A DNA stretch of 64,000 bases. Origin: Chersky-840 sp963811775. GTDB lineage: Bacteria; Actinomycetota; Acidimicrobiia; Acidimicrobiales; UBA8190. Numbering within the stretch: the stretch's first letter is position 1; every line of letters starts with the position of its first letter. The position numbers and the translations under genes were made by a program. The stretch spans positions 186,001-250,000 of the forward strand of contig CAWESO010000009.1 of the NCBI GenBank assembly GCA_963811775.1. Direction: 5' to 3'. The notes beneath the pieces are model-generated. The model had not been told where the DNA came from. It was given only the letters and a program-made list of their open reading frames with translations, and did no database searches. This document shows, in pieces, positions 34,617-43,763 of the stretch.

Positions 34617-37253
34617 TCAGCCCCGCAGCGCGCCGGGGAGTGGCCTCGTGTGGACGACAGCCAGGCGTCGCGTGGGCCGGGTGAGCGCCACGTACAGGGC
34701 GCGCAGGCCCTGAGGCGACTCCTCGACGATGGCGGCCGGCTCGACCACGATGACGGCGTCGAACTCGAGACCGTTGGCCAGGTCGACTGGCAGGAGACTG
34801 AGCGGCGCTCCCAGGCCGTCGCGGCGGGGGTCGGTCGCCGGCACCCCGGCCGCGTCCAGCGCCACGGCCAGGTCGGCCACGAGCGACGCCGGGGCCAGGA
34901 CCGCGGCGGTGCCGGGGGCGACGTCGGCACACGCCTGGGTGGACAGGGCGGCCACCCGCTCGGCCAGGCGGGCCCGGTCGACCTGTTCGAAGTGCGGCGG
35001 CACGCCGGTGCGCCGCACCGGAGTGGGGGGATGCAGCCCCGGTGCGGTCTCGGCCAGCACCCGCGCCGCCACCTCCACCACCTCGGCCGGGGTGCGGTAG
35101 CTCACGGAGAGCTCGACCAGGCGGGGAGGGCGCTGACCGGGCAGGTGGGCCGTGACCTCGTCCCATCCCGACGGGGCCCAGGGCCCGGTGGCCTGGCCGA
35201 TGTCGCCCACCATGGTGATAGACCCCGACAGTGAGCGACGCGCCACGGAACGGAGCTGCATGGGCGACAGGTCCTGCGCCTCGTCGACGACGATGTGGCC
35301 GTAGGTCCGGGGCTCGGCGTGATCCCCGGCACCGCCACCCCCACCACCGCCGGCGCGGGGGCGTCGGGGGCCGAGCAGGACCCTGGCCTCGTCGATCAGG
35401 GCCAGGTCGGCCCGCGTCCAGGGGATCTCGGCCAGCGCCCGGCTGCGGGGCCGAAGAAGGAGATGCTGCTCGGACGGGGTGAGCACCCCCTTGGCTGCGA
35501 GCGCCAACAGCGGTTGGGAGCCGAACAGGTCGTGGAGCAGCTCCTCGGCGTTCAGCCGGGGCCACATCCGGTCGAGGGCGTCGACCACCTCGGGGAGGCG
35601 GCGGACCTGGCGGGAGAATTCTCCCAGGTCGAAGCCACTTTCCTCGTCCTCAGGATCGCCCCGCCCCGTCCCGGGCCCGGCGCCGTCGAGGCCGTTGCCT
35701 GCGGTCGGAGCCGTGCCGTCCGCCGAGGGGGCGAGGCCCGGGGCTCCACCTTCTCCTTCTTCTCTCTCTTCTCCTTCTTCTTTTTCCTCCGCGGTTTCCC
35801 CCGCGGCATCGAAAGGGTCCCCGGCGGCTTCCTCCTCGTGGTCGCCGAGAGGCCTGCGCCCGTGCCCGTTCCCGTGGTGGTCGCCCAGAGGCCCGAAGGC
35901 GTCGGCCACGTCGGCCATGTCGCCGATGTCGGCCTCGGGGCCCAAGCCCGGCAACGTGGGCGGGCCCGGCTCGCCCACAGGCAAGGGCCCGACCCGGTCC
36001 ATGGGGTCGAAATCGTCCAGCTCGGGCTCGGGCGCGCCCCGGGGCGTGACGCCGTGGACCGACAACGTCCGCAGGTACTCGTCGGCGAGCTTGCGCACCA
36101 CCAGCTGTTCCAGGAACCGCCGGCGGGCGTTGTGGGCGCCGGGGCGGCGCCGGGCCGCGGACACGATGGCGGCCGACGCCTCGGCCGTCAGGCGGAGCAC
36201 GGTCGAGCCGAAGGGCACCTCGGCGTCACGGCGCAGCGGGCGCTGACGGCTCCGGACCGCCCGGCCCACGACGATGGCCATGCGGGGCTCACCCTTCAGC
36301 CGGGCGGCGTCGCGCCCGTCCTCGGCCCGGACCTGGACCGAGTGGACCAGGCCCTCGATGGTGGACAACGTCACGCCGCTCTCCCCGAGCGACGGCAGCA
36401 CGTGCTCGATGTAGCGCAGGAACAGGGGGTTGGGCCCGATGACGAGCACGCCCTGGCGCTCGAGGGGGAAGCGATGCGTATAGAGGAGGTAGGCGGCGCG
36501 GTGCAGCGCCACCGCCGTCTTGCCCGTCCCCGGGCCGCCCTGGACGACCATGACGCCGGGCAGCGTGGAGCGGATGATCTCGTCCTGCTCGCGCTGGATG
36601 GTGGCGACGATGTCGCGCATGGCGCCGGTCCGAGCTCCTTCGAGCGCCGCCAGCAGAGCACCGGGCCCGCCCAGCTCGAGCTCGCCGTCCCCGTCCTCGA
36701 CGCCCCGGTCGTCGGACCCGGGGCCCGTGGTCGCCACGGAGTCGGCGGCGCGGGCGCCATCGGTCCCGGGGCCGGCGCCGTCGGCGGCCGGCGAGACCAC
36801 GAAACGCTCGTCCTCGACACCCACGATGCGCCGGCCCTGGTTGGCCAGGTGTCGGCGCAGGACCAGGCCCATGGGCTCGCGCCCCGTCGCCCGGTAGAAG
36901 GGCTCGGCCACCGGGGCCCGCCAGTCGACCACCAAGGGCTCGAGGTCCTCGCCCGAGACCCCCAACCGGCCGATGTGGAAGCTCTCGGTCCCGCCCGGCC
37001 CGGCCGCGCTCTCGTCACGACGGTCGATGCGCCCGAAGCACAGCGCCTGCTCGCCGATGTCGAGCTGGTCGAGGCGGGCGAGGCTCGTGCGGACGATGAC
37101 GTCGCGCTCCTCGCGGAACTGGTGGGTCCCGCCGCGGCCCTGGTCGATCACGGAGCGAATGAGCTCCTCGGTGTCGGATCGCAGCTGGTCGAGACGCTCA
37201 TAGGCCCGGTCCACGTGAGCCTGTTCCGCCTCGAGCTCAGGATGCGTAGCCAC
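34617..37253 (-). CDS. HelD-like UvrD/helicase IV-family ATPase (RNA polymerase recycling)
   Basis: 878 residues. A coiled N-terminal arm (LEAEQAHVDRAYERLDQLR) is followed by GRLGVSGEDLEPLVVDWRAP, typical of actinobacterial HelD. The Walker A is VVQGGPGTGKTAVALHRAAYLL at about residue 240, the Walker B is HIVVDEAQDLSPMQL at about 650, and the C-terminal motif is YVALTRPTRRLAVVH. HelD releases stalled RNA polymerase from DNA and can affect rifampicin tolerance. Between the two helicase halves is a long acidic, Glu-rich insert encoded by a homopurine stretch. Motif order and length fit class II HelD. Confidence 0.88.
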   Translation of the reverse strand: MATHPELEAEQAHVDRAYERLDQLRSDTEELIRSVIDQGRGGTHQFREERDVIVRTSLARLDQLDIGEQALCFGRIDRRDESAAGPGGTESFHIGRLGVSGEDLEPLVVDWRAPVAEPFYRATGREPMGLVLRRHLANQGRRIVGVEDERFVVSPAADGAGPGTDGARAADSVATTGPGSDDRGVEDGDGELELGGPGALLAALEGARTGAMRDIVATIQREQDEIIRSTLPGVMVVQGGPGTGKTAVALHRAAYLLYTHRFPLERQGVLVIGPNPLFLRYIEHVLPSLGESGVTLSTIEGLVHSVQVRAEDGRDAARLKGEPRMAIVVGRAVRSRQRPLRRDAEVPFGSTVLRLTAEASAAIVSAARRRPGAHNARRRFLEQLVVRKLADEYLRTLSVHGVTPRGAPEPELDDFDPMDRVGPLPVGEPGPPTLPGLGPEADIGDMADVADAFGPLGDHHGNGHGRRPLGDHEEEAAGDPFDAAGETAEEKEEGEEREEGEGGAPGLAPSADGTAPTAGNGLDGAGPGTGRGDPEDEESGFDLGEFSRQVRRLPEVVDALDRMWPRLNAEELLHDLFGSQPLLALAAKGVLTPSEQHLLLRPRSRALAEIPWTRADLALIDEARVLLGPRRPRAGGGGGGGAGDHAEPRTYGHIVVDEAQDLSPMQLRSVARRSLSGSITMVGDIGQATGPWAPSGWDEVTAHLPGQRPPRLVELSVSYRTPAEVVEVAARVLAETAPGLHPPTPVRRTGVPPHFEQVDRARLAERVAALSTQACADVAPGTAAVLAPASLVADLAVALDAAGVPATDPRRDGLGAPLSLLPVDLANGLEFDAVIVVEPAAIVEESPQGLRALYVALTRPTRRLAVVHTRPLPGALRG
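35749..35790. repeat. 42-nt homopyrimidine tract inside the HelD gene
   Basis: All 42 bases of the plus strand are C or T, and include the direct repeat TTCTCCTTCTTC (35751-35762 and 35769-35780). The coding strand is pure purine and encodes an acidic EEGEEREEGEGG-type linker. It is striking within a 71% GC gene and is a place where slippage or triplex DNA could occur. Confidence 0.9.
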
Positions 37254-37294
37254 GGCCGCTCCCTCTCCACCCCGGTGCGCAGTGAACCATCGAT

Positions 37295-37300
37295 CATATC
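37295..37300 (-). promoter_or_regulatory. Putative -10 box (TATGAT) of the HelD gene
   Basis: TATGAT on the minus strand lies about 41 nt before the HelD ATG and is nearly consensus. The -35 is not evident. It is in the divergent region shared with hemE. Confidence 0.4.
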
Positions 37301-37402
37301 GTCCGGGCAGGGCCCGGCGGCCGGCCGGGAGTCATGTGGACCGTTCCCCTGAGGCCCGAAAGGCCCCGGTGGAGCTGGAGATGACGCGCTCGGGCGGTCG
37401 GG

Positions 37403-37408
37403 TAGCGT
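37403..37408 (+). promoter_or_regulatory. Putative -10 box (TAGCGT) of the hem operon
   Basis: TAGCGT ends 7 nt before the hemE GTG (37416), with no Shine-Dalgarno between, giving a likely leaderless transcript for hemE-hemH-hemG. Confidence 0.4.
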
Positions 37409-37415
37409 CGCCCCC

Positions 37416-38480
37416 GTGCCAGTGGCCGACTCGGCGTTCCTGCGAGCGTGCCGGTGCCAACCCGTGGACCGGGTCCCGGTGTGGTTCATGCGCCAGGCAG
37501 GCCGATCGTTACCCGAGTACCGCGCCGCGCGCGGCACCGGGAGCATCCTCGATGCGATCCACCAGCCCGAGCTCGCCGCCGAGCTCACGTTGCAACCGGT
37601 GCGCCGCTACGGCGTCGACGCCGCCATCCTCTTCAGCGACATCGTGGTCCCCGCCGCCGCCGTGGGCTTCGGGGTGGAGGTCGAGCAGGGCCGCGGCCCC
37701 GTCGTCGCCCGGCCCTTCCGCAGCGCCCGGGACCTGGCCCGGCTCCGGCCTCTCGAGCCCGAGGCCGACACCGGGTTCGTGCTCGAGGCCGTCCGCCTGG
37801 TCACGAAGGAGCTCGATCCGCTCGGCATCCCGCTCATCGGCTTCGCCGGCGCGCCGTTCACGGTGGCGAGCTACCTCGTCGAGGGAGGCCCGTCCCGGGT
37901 CTACGCCCACACCAAGGCGCTCATGCGAGGCGATCCCGACCTCTTCTCCCGGTTGCTCGACACCCTGGCCGACATGGCCCTGGCCTCGCTGCGGGCCCAG
38001 GTCCGGGCGGGCGCCTCGGCCGTACAGCTCTTCGACAGCTGGGTGGGTGCGCTCTCCCCCGCCGACTACGAGCGCCACGTCCTGCCCGCCACGCGCAAGG
38101 TCTTCGCCGGGCTCTCGGACCTGGGCGTGGCGCGCATCCACTTCGGCGTGGGCACCGGTGAGCTCCTGAGACTGATGGCCGACGCAGGGGCCGAGGTCGT
38201 CGGCGTGGACTGGCGGGTGCCGCTCGACGAGGCCCGCCGGCGCATCGGCCCCGGGCACGCGGTGCAGGGCAACCTCGACCCCACGACCTGTCTCGCCCCG
38301 TGGCCCGTGGTGGAGGCGCACACCCGCGACGTCCTGGCGCGCGGGGGCGGGACCGGGCACGTGTTCAACCTCGGGCACGGCGTGCTCCCCGAGACCGACC
38401 CCGACGTCCTCAGCCGCGTCGTCGCTCTCGTGCACGACACACCGCCCGCCCCTGCGGCCACACCACGCGAGGCGCGGTGA
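37416..38480 (+). CDS. hemE: Uroporphyrinogen decarboxylase
   Basis: 354 residues. The signature VWFMRQAGRSLPEYRAARG at about residue 24 holds the substrate-binding Arg residues, followed by ILFSDIVVPAAAVGF with the catalytic Asp. The C-terminus has VQGNLDPTTCLAPWPVV and GTGHVFNLGHGVLPETDPD. It removes four carboxyls from uroporphyrinogen III to give coproporphyrinogen III. It overlaps hemH by GTGA. The heme cluster lies close to the cytochrome genes that use its product. Confidence 0.96.
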   Translation: MPVADSAFLRACRCQPVDRVPVWFMRQAGRSLPEYRAARGTGSILDAIHQPELAAELTLQPVRRYGVDAAILFSDIVVPAAAVGFGVEVEQGRGPVVARPFRSARDLARLRPLEPEADTGFVLEAVRLVTKELDPLGIPLIGFAGAPFTVASYLVEGGPSRVYAHTKALMRGDPDLFSRLLDTLADMALASLRAQVRAGASAVQLFDSWVGALSPADYERHVLPATRKVFAGLSDLGVARIHFGVGTGELLRLMADAGAEVVGVDWRVPLDEARRRIGPGHAVQGNLDPTTCLAPWPVVEAHTRDVLARGGGTGHVFNLGHGVLPETDPDVLSRVVALVHDTPPAPAATPREAR

Positions 38481-39421
38481 AGCCCGTCGGCGTGGTCGTG
38501 ATGGCGCACGGCACCCCGCGTTCGCTCGACGAGCTCCCCGCCTTCTACACCGAGATCCGACGCGGCAGCCCACCGCCGCCCGACCTGCTCGCCGATCTGG
38601 AACGCCGGTACCGGGCCATCGGGGGGACCTCGCCGCTCAACGAGCTCACCCAGGCGCAGGTCGACGGGATCCGCGCCGCCCTCGACCGGCGCGCCCCGGG
38701 CCGGTTCCGCGTGGCGGTGGGCGCCAAGTTCGCGGCACCACGGGTGGACGACGCGGTGGCGACGCTGGGTCGCGCTGGGGTGAGCGGCCTCGTGGGCCTC
38801 GTCCTCACCCCGCACTTCTCGAGCACCAGCGTGGGCGACTACGAACGCCGGGCGCGCACCGCCGCCGAGGCGCTCGGGCCGGCCGACGGAGGCCCGCTCG
38901 CACTGCAGATGGTCGAGCACTGGCACCTCGCCCCCGGGTTCGTGGCCCTCCAGGCGGCGCGCGTACGCGACGCCGTCGACCGGCTCGCCCCCGCGGCGCG
39001 CGCTGGCGCCACGGTCGTCTTCACGGCCCACAGCATCCCGGCCCGCCTCGTCGACGACGGCGACCCGTACGCCACGCAGGTTCTCGAGTCGGCCACGGCC
39101 ATCGCCGAGGCGTCGGGGACCGACCGGTGGTCGGTGGCGTGGCAGAGCGCGGGCCGGACCGGCGACGTATGGCTCGGCCCCGACGTGCGCGACGTGATCG
39201 CCGCGCTCGCCGACTCCGGCGCCTCGGCTGTCGTGGTGTGCCCCGTGGGGTTCGTCTCGGACCACCTCGAGGTCCTCTACGACGTCGACATCGAGGCCCG
39301 CGCCGTGGCCGACGAATCAGGCATCGCCTTCGCCCGCACCACGTCGCTCAACGCCGATCCCGAGTTCTGTGAAGTGCTCGCCGGCGTCGTGCTCGACGCG
39401 GTCGAGACGACGTCACCCTGA
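38477..39421 (+). CDS. hemH: Ferrochelatase (HemH/CpfC)
   Basis: 314 residues from a GTG overlapping the hemE stop. It begins VVVMAHGTPRSLDELPAFYTEIRRG, has YRAIGGTSPLNELTQAQ, the metal-binding His in VVFTAHSIPARLV and the conserved Glu in FVSDHLEVLYDVDIEA. It inserts Fe2+ into a porphyrin. In actinobacteria the substrate is usually coproporphyrin III (coproporphyrin-dependent pathway), which would make it CpfC; the sequence alone cannot decide. No heme synthase HemQ is in the window. Confidence 0.93.
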   Translation: MKPVGVVVMAHGTPRSLDELPAFYTEIRRGSPPPPDLLADLERRYRAIGGTSPLNELTQAQVDGIRAALDRRAPGRFRVAVGAKFAAPRVDDAVATLGRAGVSGLVGLVLTPHFSSTSVGDYERRARTAAEALGPADGGPLALQMVEHWHLAPGFVALQAARVRDAVDRLAPAARAGATVVFTAHSIPARLVDDGDPYATQVLESATAIAEASGTDRWSVAWQSAGRTGDVWLGPDVRDVIAALADSGASAVVVCPVGFVSDHLEVLYDVDIEARAVADESGIAFARTTSLNADPEFCEVLAGVVLDAVETTSP

Positions 39422-39423
39422 CC

Positions 39424-40935
39424 ATGCCCGGTGCCCGTCGACCGACCGGGGGCATCACCGTCGCCGTCGTCGGAGGGGGCATCGCCGGGCTGAGCGCGGC
39501 GTGGGCGATCGTCGCGGCTGCGCCCGACGCCCGGGTGTTGGTGCTCGAGTCCGGTGACGCGCTCGGGGGGAAGATCCGCACCGGGTCGATCGGCGGCCGC
39601 GCCGTGGAGCTCGGGCCCGACGCCTTCCTCGCCCGGCGGCCCGAGGCCGTCGCCTTGTGTCGCGAGCTCGGCCTCGGTGACGAGCTCGCGTCACCGGGAA
39701 GCCGCACGGCCTACGTGTGGGCGCGCCGCGACCTCCGCCCGCTCCCCGCCGGTCTCGCCCTGGGCGTGCCCACGCGCCTGGTCCCGTTGGCGCGCTCGGG
39801 CATCCTCTCGCCCCTCGGGTTGGCGCGCGCCGCGGTCGATCTCGTCGGGTGGCGGGCCCCGTCCCACGCCCCGAGCACCGCCGGCCGCGACCGGCCGGTG
39901 GCGGAGATCACCCGCCGGCACCTGGGTCGTGAGGTCACGGCCCGGTTGGTCGACCCCCTCATCGGCGGCATCCACGCCGGTGACACGGCCACCATGAGCA
40001 CCGCCGCGGTCTTCCCCGCCCTCCTCGAGGCCGCGGCCCGGCCCGGCAGCCTCATGCGCGCCCTGCGACCCGTCTCCCCCTCCGCCGCACCGGCCGCCAT
40101 GGGACAGGGCGCCGGCGGTGACGAGCCGGTCTTCCACACCGTGCGGGGAGGCCTGGCCCGCCTCGTCGACGCCCTCGGCGCCGCGCTGGCGGCCCAGGGG
40201 GCCGACCTTCGGCTGGGCGCCGGGGTCGACCGTCTCGAGCCCCTCGGTCCCCACACGCGCCGCGCCGACGACGGACCGGGTGGGCCCGACGGGCCGGGCT
40301 GGACCCTGCACACGACCCAGGGGCCCCTGCGCGCCGACGCCGTGATCCTCGCCACCCCGGCCGACGTGGCCGCCGCGTTGCTCGGGCCCGTCGACAGCGC
40401 CCTGGCCGGGTTGGTGGGCGCCGTCGACTACGCGGACGTGACGCTCGTGACCATGCAGATGCCCGCCTCGGGTGTCGGGCGCGCCCTGGACGGCACGGGC
40501 TTCCTCGTCCCGGCGACATCGGGATGCCTGATCACGGCGTGCACGTGGCTCACCTCGAAATGGCCGGAGCTCCAGCGCCCCGGCGACGTGATCCTGCGGG
40601 CGTCCGCGGGCCGATTCGGCGACGACCGCGCCTCGGGCATGTCCGACGACGAGGTCGTGCGCCGGGTGCTCGACGAGCTGCGCCCCATGCTCGACCTGCG
40701 GGCGGGACCGTCCGAGGTGATCGTCACGCGCTGGCCCCGCGCCTTCCCCCAGTACGCCGTGGGGCACCTGGACCGCGTGGCCGACATCGAGCGGTCCGTG
40801 GCCCGGTGGCCCGGGCTGGCCGTGGCCGGCGCCGCCTACCGCGGCGTGGGCATCCCGGCCTGCATCGCCAGTGGCCGGCACGCGGCGAGCGCCGTGCTCG
40901 AACGACGCGGCGCCACGGGGACGGCGAACCCGTGA
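39424..40935 (+). CDS. hemG: Protoporphyrinogen/coproporphyrinogen oxidase (HemY type)
   Basis: 503 residues, start 2 nt after the ferrochelatase stop. N-terminal FAD motif VAVVGGGIAGLSAAWAIV, then GGKIRTGSIGGRAVELGPDAFL. The C-terminus has the FAD closing motif GLAVAGAAYRGVGIPACIASGRHAA. This is the oxygen-dependent oxidase often named HemG in actinobacteria or CgoX/HemY. It oxidises the porphyrinogen before iron insertion. The gene order hemE-hemH-hemY is the Gram-positive arrangement. Confidence 0.94.
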   Translation: MPGARRPTGGITVAVVGGGIAGLSAAWAIVAAAPDARVLVLESGDALGGKIRTGSIGGRAVELGPDAFLARRPEAVALCRELGLGDELASPGSRTAYVWARRDLRPLPAGLALGVPTRLVPLARSGILSPLGLARAAVDLVGWRAPSHAPSTAGRDRPVAEITRRHLGREVTARLVDPLIGGIHAGDTATMSTAAVFPALLEAAARPGSLMRALRPVSPSAAPAAMGQGAGGDEPVFHTVRGGLARLVDALGAALAAQGADLRLGAGVDRLEPLGPHTRRADDGPGGPDGPGWTLHTTQGPLRADAVILATPADVAAALLGPVDSALAGLVGAVDYADVTLVTMQMPASGVGRALDGTGFLVPATSGCLITACTWLTSKWPELQRPGDVILRASAGRFGDDRASGMSDDEVVRRVLDELRPMLDLRAGPSEVIVTRWPRAFPQYAVGHLDRVADIERSVARWPGLAVAGAAYRGVGIPACIASGRHAASAVLERRGATGTANP

Positions 40936-40954
40936 CGGCGAGAGCCACGAACCG

Positions 40955-42667
40955 GTGACCGACACCGCACCGGCGGCGGCGTCGAGCTCCGACCGCGCGT
41001 CGGCGAGTCGGTGGCGCTCGGTCGGGGCGCCCGCGCACCGCACCCGCCCCCGGGCCCGCACCGGACGCCTCCGGCGGCGCGGTCGGGTGCTCTTTCCGTG
41101 CCTCGCGGCCGGCGTCGCATTCGCCCTGTCGCTCCCGCCGTGGGGACTGTGGGTGCTCGCCTTCCCGGCGGCCGGCGTGGTGTGGTGGCGTCTCGGCGGC
41201 CTGGGGGTACGGGGACGGCTCGTGGCGGGGTGGGCCACGGGCGTCGGGATCTTCGTCCCCGGCCTGTGGTGGGTCACGACCTTCAACACCTACGGGGGCC
41301 TCGTGCTCATGGCCCTCGAGTCTCTGGCGCCGGCCCTGGCCTGTGCCGTGGTCCCGGCCCGGGCCCGGGGCCGCACCCCGGTGCTGGTCGGAGCCATGGT
41401 CCTCACCGAGGCGTTGCGAGCGACGTGGCCCTTCGGCGGCCTGCCCATGGGGGGCGTCTCCCTGGGCCAGGCCTCGAGCCCGCTGGCCGACGCGACGCGG
41501 GTCGGGGGCCCGCTGCTGCTCGTGGGCCTCGTCTGGCTCGGGGGTGCGGGCCTGGCCATCGTGACGTGCGCGGCGGCGACACGGTTGCGCCGCGGCGCCG
41601 CCGGCGGTCGGCGGGGACGATCGCCGAGCTCCGTGCGCCCGCTCGTGACCGGGGTGGCGGTCCTCGCCGTCGTGGCTGGCGTGGCCGGGTGGGGCACCGT
41701 GGCCCCCGACGGCGGCCCGGCGGTGCGCACCGTCCGGGTGGCCGCGGTGCAGGGCGGAGGCGTGCGGGGTCTGCGCAAGGCCCAGGTCGACCCGGCCACG
41801 GTGACCGCGGCGCAATTCGCGGCCACGAAGGAGATCGCGGGCCACGACGGGGGTCGGGAGCCGACGCTCGTGGTGTGGCCCGAAGACGTGGTGTCGCTCG
41901 ACACCCGCATCGACGGCACCGCCACCGAGAGGCAACTCGGCGCGCTCGCCGCCAGCCTGCGCGCCACGCTGCTCGTGGGCGTGACCGAGAACGTGTCGTC
42001 CCAGAGCTTTCGCAACGAAGTCGTCGCCTTCGCGCCGTCGGGCCGGCTGGTGGCGCGCTACGAGAAGGTCCACCGCGTGCCCTTCGGCGAGTACGTCCCG
42101 TACCGGGGGTTCTTCAAGCACCTCGCCGACCTCTCGAGCGTCCCGCTCGACGCCATCCCGGGGCACGGCGACGGGGTCCTGCACACCCCGGTCGGACCGC
42201 TCGGGACGCTCATCTCCTACGAGGTCTTCGACGCGCGACGCGCCCTGACCTCGACGCGCGCCGGGGCCCAGCTGCTCGTCGACCCCACCAACACCTCGTC
42301 CTATCTCACCAGCCAGGTGCCGACCCAGGAGATCGCCGCGGCCCGGATCCAGGCCATCTCCGAAGGGCGCGACGTGGTCCAGGCCGCACCCACGGGCTTC
42401 AGCGCCGTGATCGACTCGGACGGGAGGGTCCTCGCCCGCACCGCCCTCGCCGTGCGGGCCGTCATCGTGCGCGACGTCGCCTTGCGGACCGGCCGCACCC
42501 TCTACGAGCGCGGCGGTGACCTCCCCGTGCTCGTGGCCTCGGCCATCCTCGTCGTGCTCGGGTGGCTCGCCGCGCTGGGCTCGGACCCCGACCCGGTCAG
42601 CACCGGTGCGGCGCGGCGCGAGCGGCGGGCGTGGCGCACACGCCGGAGCGTGCGCGTCCGCCCCTGA
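40955..42667 (+). CDS. Apolipoprotein N-acyltransferase (Lnt)-like protein with Ser at the catalytic Cys position
   Basis: 570 residues, GTG start. An N-terminal basic tail is followed by about six membrane helices and an extracytoplasmic carbon-nitrogen-hydrolase domain. Of the Lnt triad, Glu310 is in TLVVWPEDVV and Lys371 in ARYEKVHRVPFGEYVPYR, but where Cys is expected there is Ser421 (GTLISYEVFDARRAL). Spacing is close to E. coli (E267, K335, C387). The last helix is near 535-555. Lnt adds the third acyl chain to lipoproteins. Loss of the nucleophile may mean a different reaction or a serine enzyme. It follows the heme genes. Confidence 0.85.
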   Translation: MTDTAPAAASSSDRASASRWRSVGAPAHRTRPRARTGRLRRRGRVLFPCLAAGVAFALSLPPWGLWVLAFPAAGVVWWRLGGLGVRGRLVAGWATGVGIFVPGLWWVTTFNTYGGLVLMALESLAPALACAVVPARARGRTPVLVGAMVLTEALRATWPFGGLPMGGVSLGQASSPLADATRVGGPLLLVGLVWLGGAGLAIVTCAAATRLRRGAAGGRRGRSPSSVRPLVTGVAVLAVVAGVAGWGTVAPDGGPAVRTVRVAAVQGGGVRGLRKAQVDPATVTAAQFAATKEIAGHDGGREPTLVVWPEDVVSLDTRIDGTATERQLGALAASLRATLLVGVTENVSSQSFRNEVVAFAPSGRLVARYEKVHRVPFGEYVPYRGFFKHLADLSSVPLDAIPGHGDGVLHTPVGPLGTLISYEVFDARRALTSTRAGAQLLVDPTNTSSYLTSQVPTQEIAAARIQAISEGRDVVQAAPTGFSAVIDSDGRVLARTALAVRAVIVRDVALRTGRTLYERGGDLPVLVASAILVVLGWLAALGSDPDPVSTGAARRERRAWRTRRSVRVRP

Positions 42668-42681
42668 TCATCAGAAGGCGC

Positions 42682-43605
42682 TCAGGCCCGGAGCAGATCC
42701 CCGTGGCGGGCGGCCACCATCTCGCGCATGCCGTCTCTCCAGTCGACCGTGGTCGGACCGGCCAGCTCGTGCATGCGCGTGAGGTCGAGCTGCACGCTGT
42801 CGATGGTGTGCTCGGTGGGATCGAAGCGTGCCTCGAGGCCGGTGAGCCCGGCCAGGTACGTGCACCACTCCTCGATGCTCACCGCGGTGCTGCCACCCCA
42901 GTTGACGACCGTCGCCGGCACCGACGCCGACGCCAGGAGGGCGGGCACCATGCGCAGGATGTCGCGCTCGTGCAGCGGGTGGTAGACGCTCGGGGCGTCG
43001 ACGTGGACCGGGATGGCGGAGCCGTTGATCATCATGTGGAGATGCACGGCGGGCCAGCCCCCGCGGTCTCCGTAGGGGACCGACAGGCGGGCGATCGTCG
43101 TCGGCAGCTCGAAGCGCCGGGCCGCCCACCGGGCCATGGCCTCGGCCGAGATCTTGCAAATGCTGTAGGTCCGGAGGAACGGCCATACCCCGTGGTTGTC
43201 GCCCAGCGAGTCGGACTCGGCGAACACGTGATGGCCCATGGGCTTGTAGACGGCCGTGGTCGAGCAGTGCAGGAAGGCCCGGGCGCGGCGGTGGTGCTCC
43301 ATCAACCACCCCAGGCCCCCGCTGTTGGCCTCGAGGTCGACGTCCCAGTCATTGGTCTTGGCCACCGCGAAATTCAGCACGTAGTCGGCGTCGGCGGGCA
43401 AAGCGCCGGGCTCACCGGCCAGAAGGTCGACCACCACGCACCGGACCCCTGCGTCCTCCAGGCGCTGGCGCGCCGCGGCGTCAGTGAAGCGCGCCGCGCC
43501 GTACACCTCGTTGTCGCGCGCCAGGGCGGCCGCCAGAGGCTCGGCCACCTGGCCCGTGACCCCGGTCACGACGATCTTGGCCCCCTGCAGCGGTGCGGCG
43601 TCCAT
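42682..43605 (-). CDS. NAD-dependent epimerase/dehydratase family protein
   Basis: 307 residues; GGGGGAG precedes the ATG. The nucleotide motif is VVTGVTGQVAEPLA, the extended-SDR Ser in FLHCSTTAVY and the catalytic YSICK at about residue 155 (LRTYSICKISAEAMA). Substrate-binding loops include NWGGSTAVSIEEW. This is the extended SDR fold of UDP-sugar epimerases and dehydratases, but the sugar nucleotide is not evident. Transcribed alone, divergent from the next gene. Confidence 0.87.
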   Translation of the reverse strand: MDAAPLQGAKIVVTGVTGQVAEPLAAALARDNEVYGAARFTDAAARQRLEDAGVRCVVVDLLAGEPGALPADADYVLNFAVAKTNDWDVDLEANSGGLGWLMEHHRRARAFLHCSTTAVYKPMGHHVFAESDSLGDNHGVWPFLRTYSICKISAEAMARWAARRFELPTTIARLSVPYGDRGGWPAVHLHMMINGSAIPVHVDAPSVYHPLHERDILRMVPALLASASVPATVVNWGGSTAVSIEEWCTYLAGLTGLEARFDPTEHTIDSVQLDLTRMHELAGPTTVDWRDGMREMVAARHGDLLRA

Positions 43606-43763
43606 GCGCGTACTCCCCCTTGGCTTCTCTCGCCGGTCGAGGTGTCCGAGACTACGGGGCGAGACCCCTCCGCCGCCGATGCGCCGTTGGTAAGTTCGGT
43701 CCGCATCCGCACCGGCCGGGCGGGAACCCGGCCCGGGGCGGCGCGACGACGGGGGTGAGGCTC

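Noticed and set aside
35295..37352. Plus-strand frame opposite the HelD gene
   Set aside because: The minus strand encodes all helicase motifs; the plus translation is low complexity.
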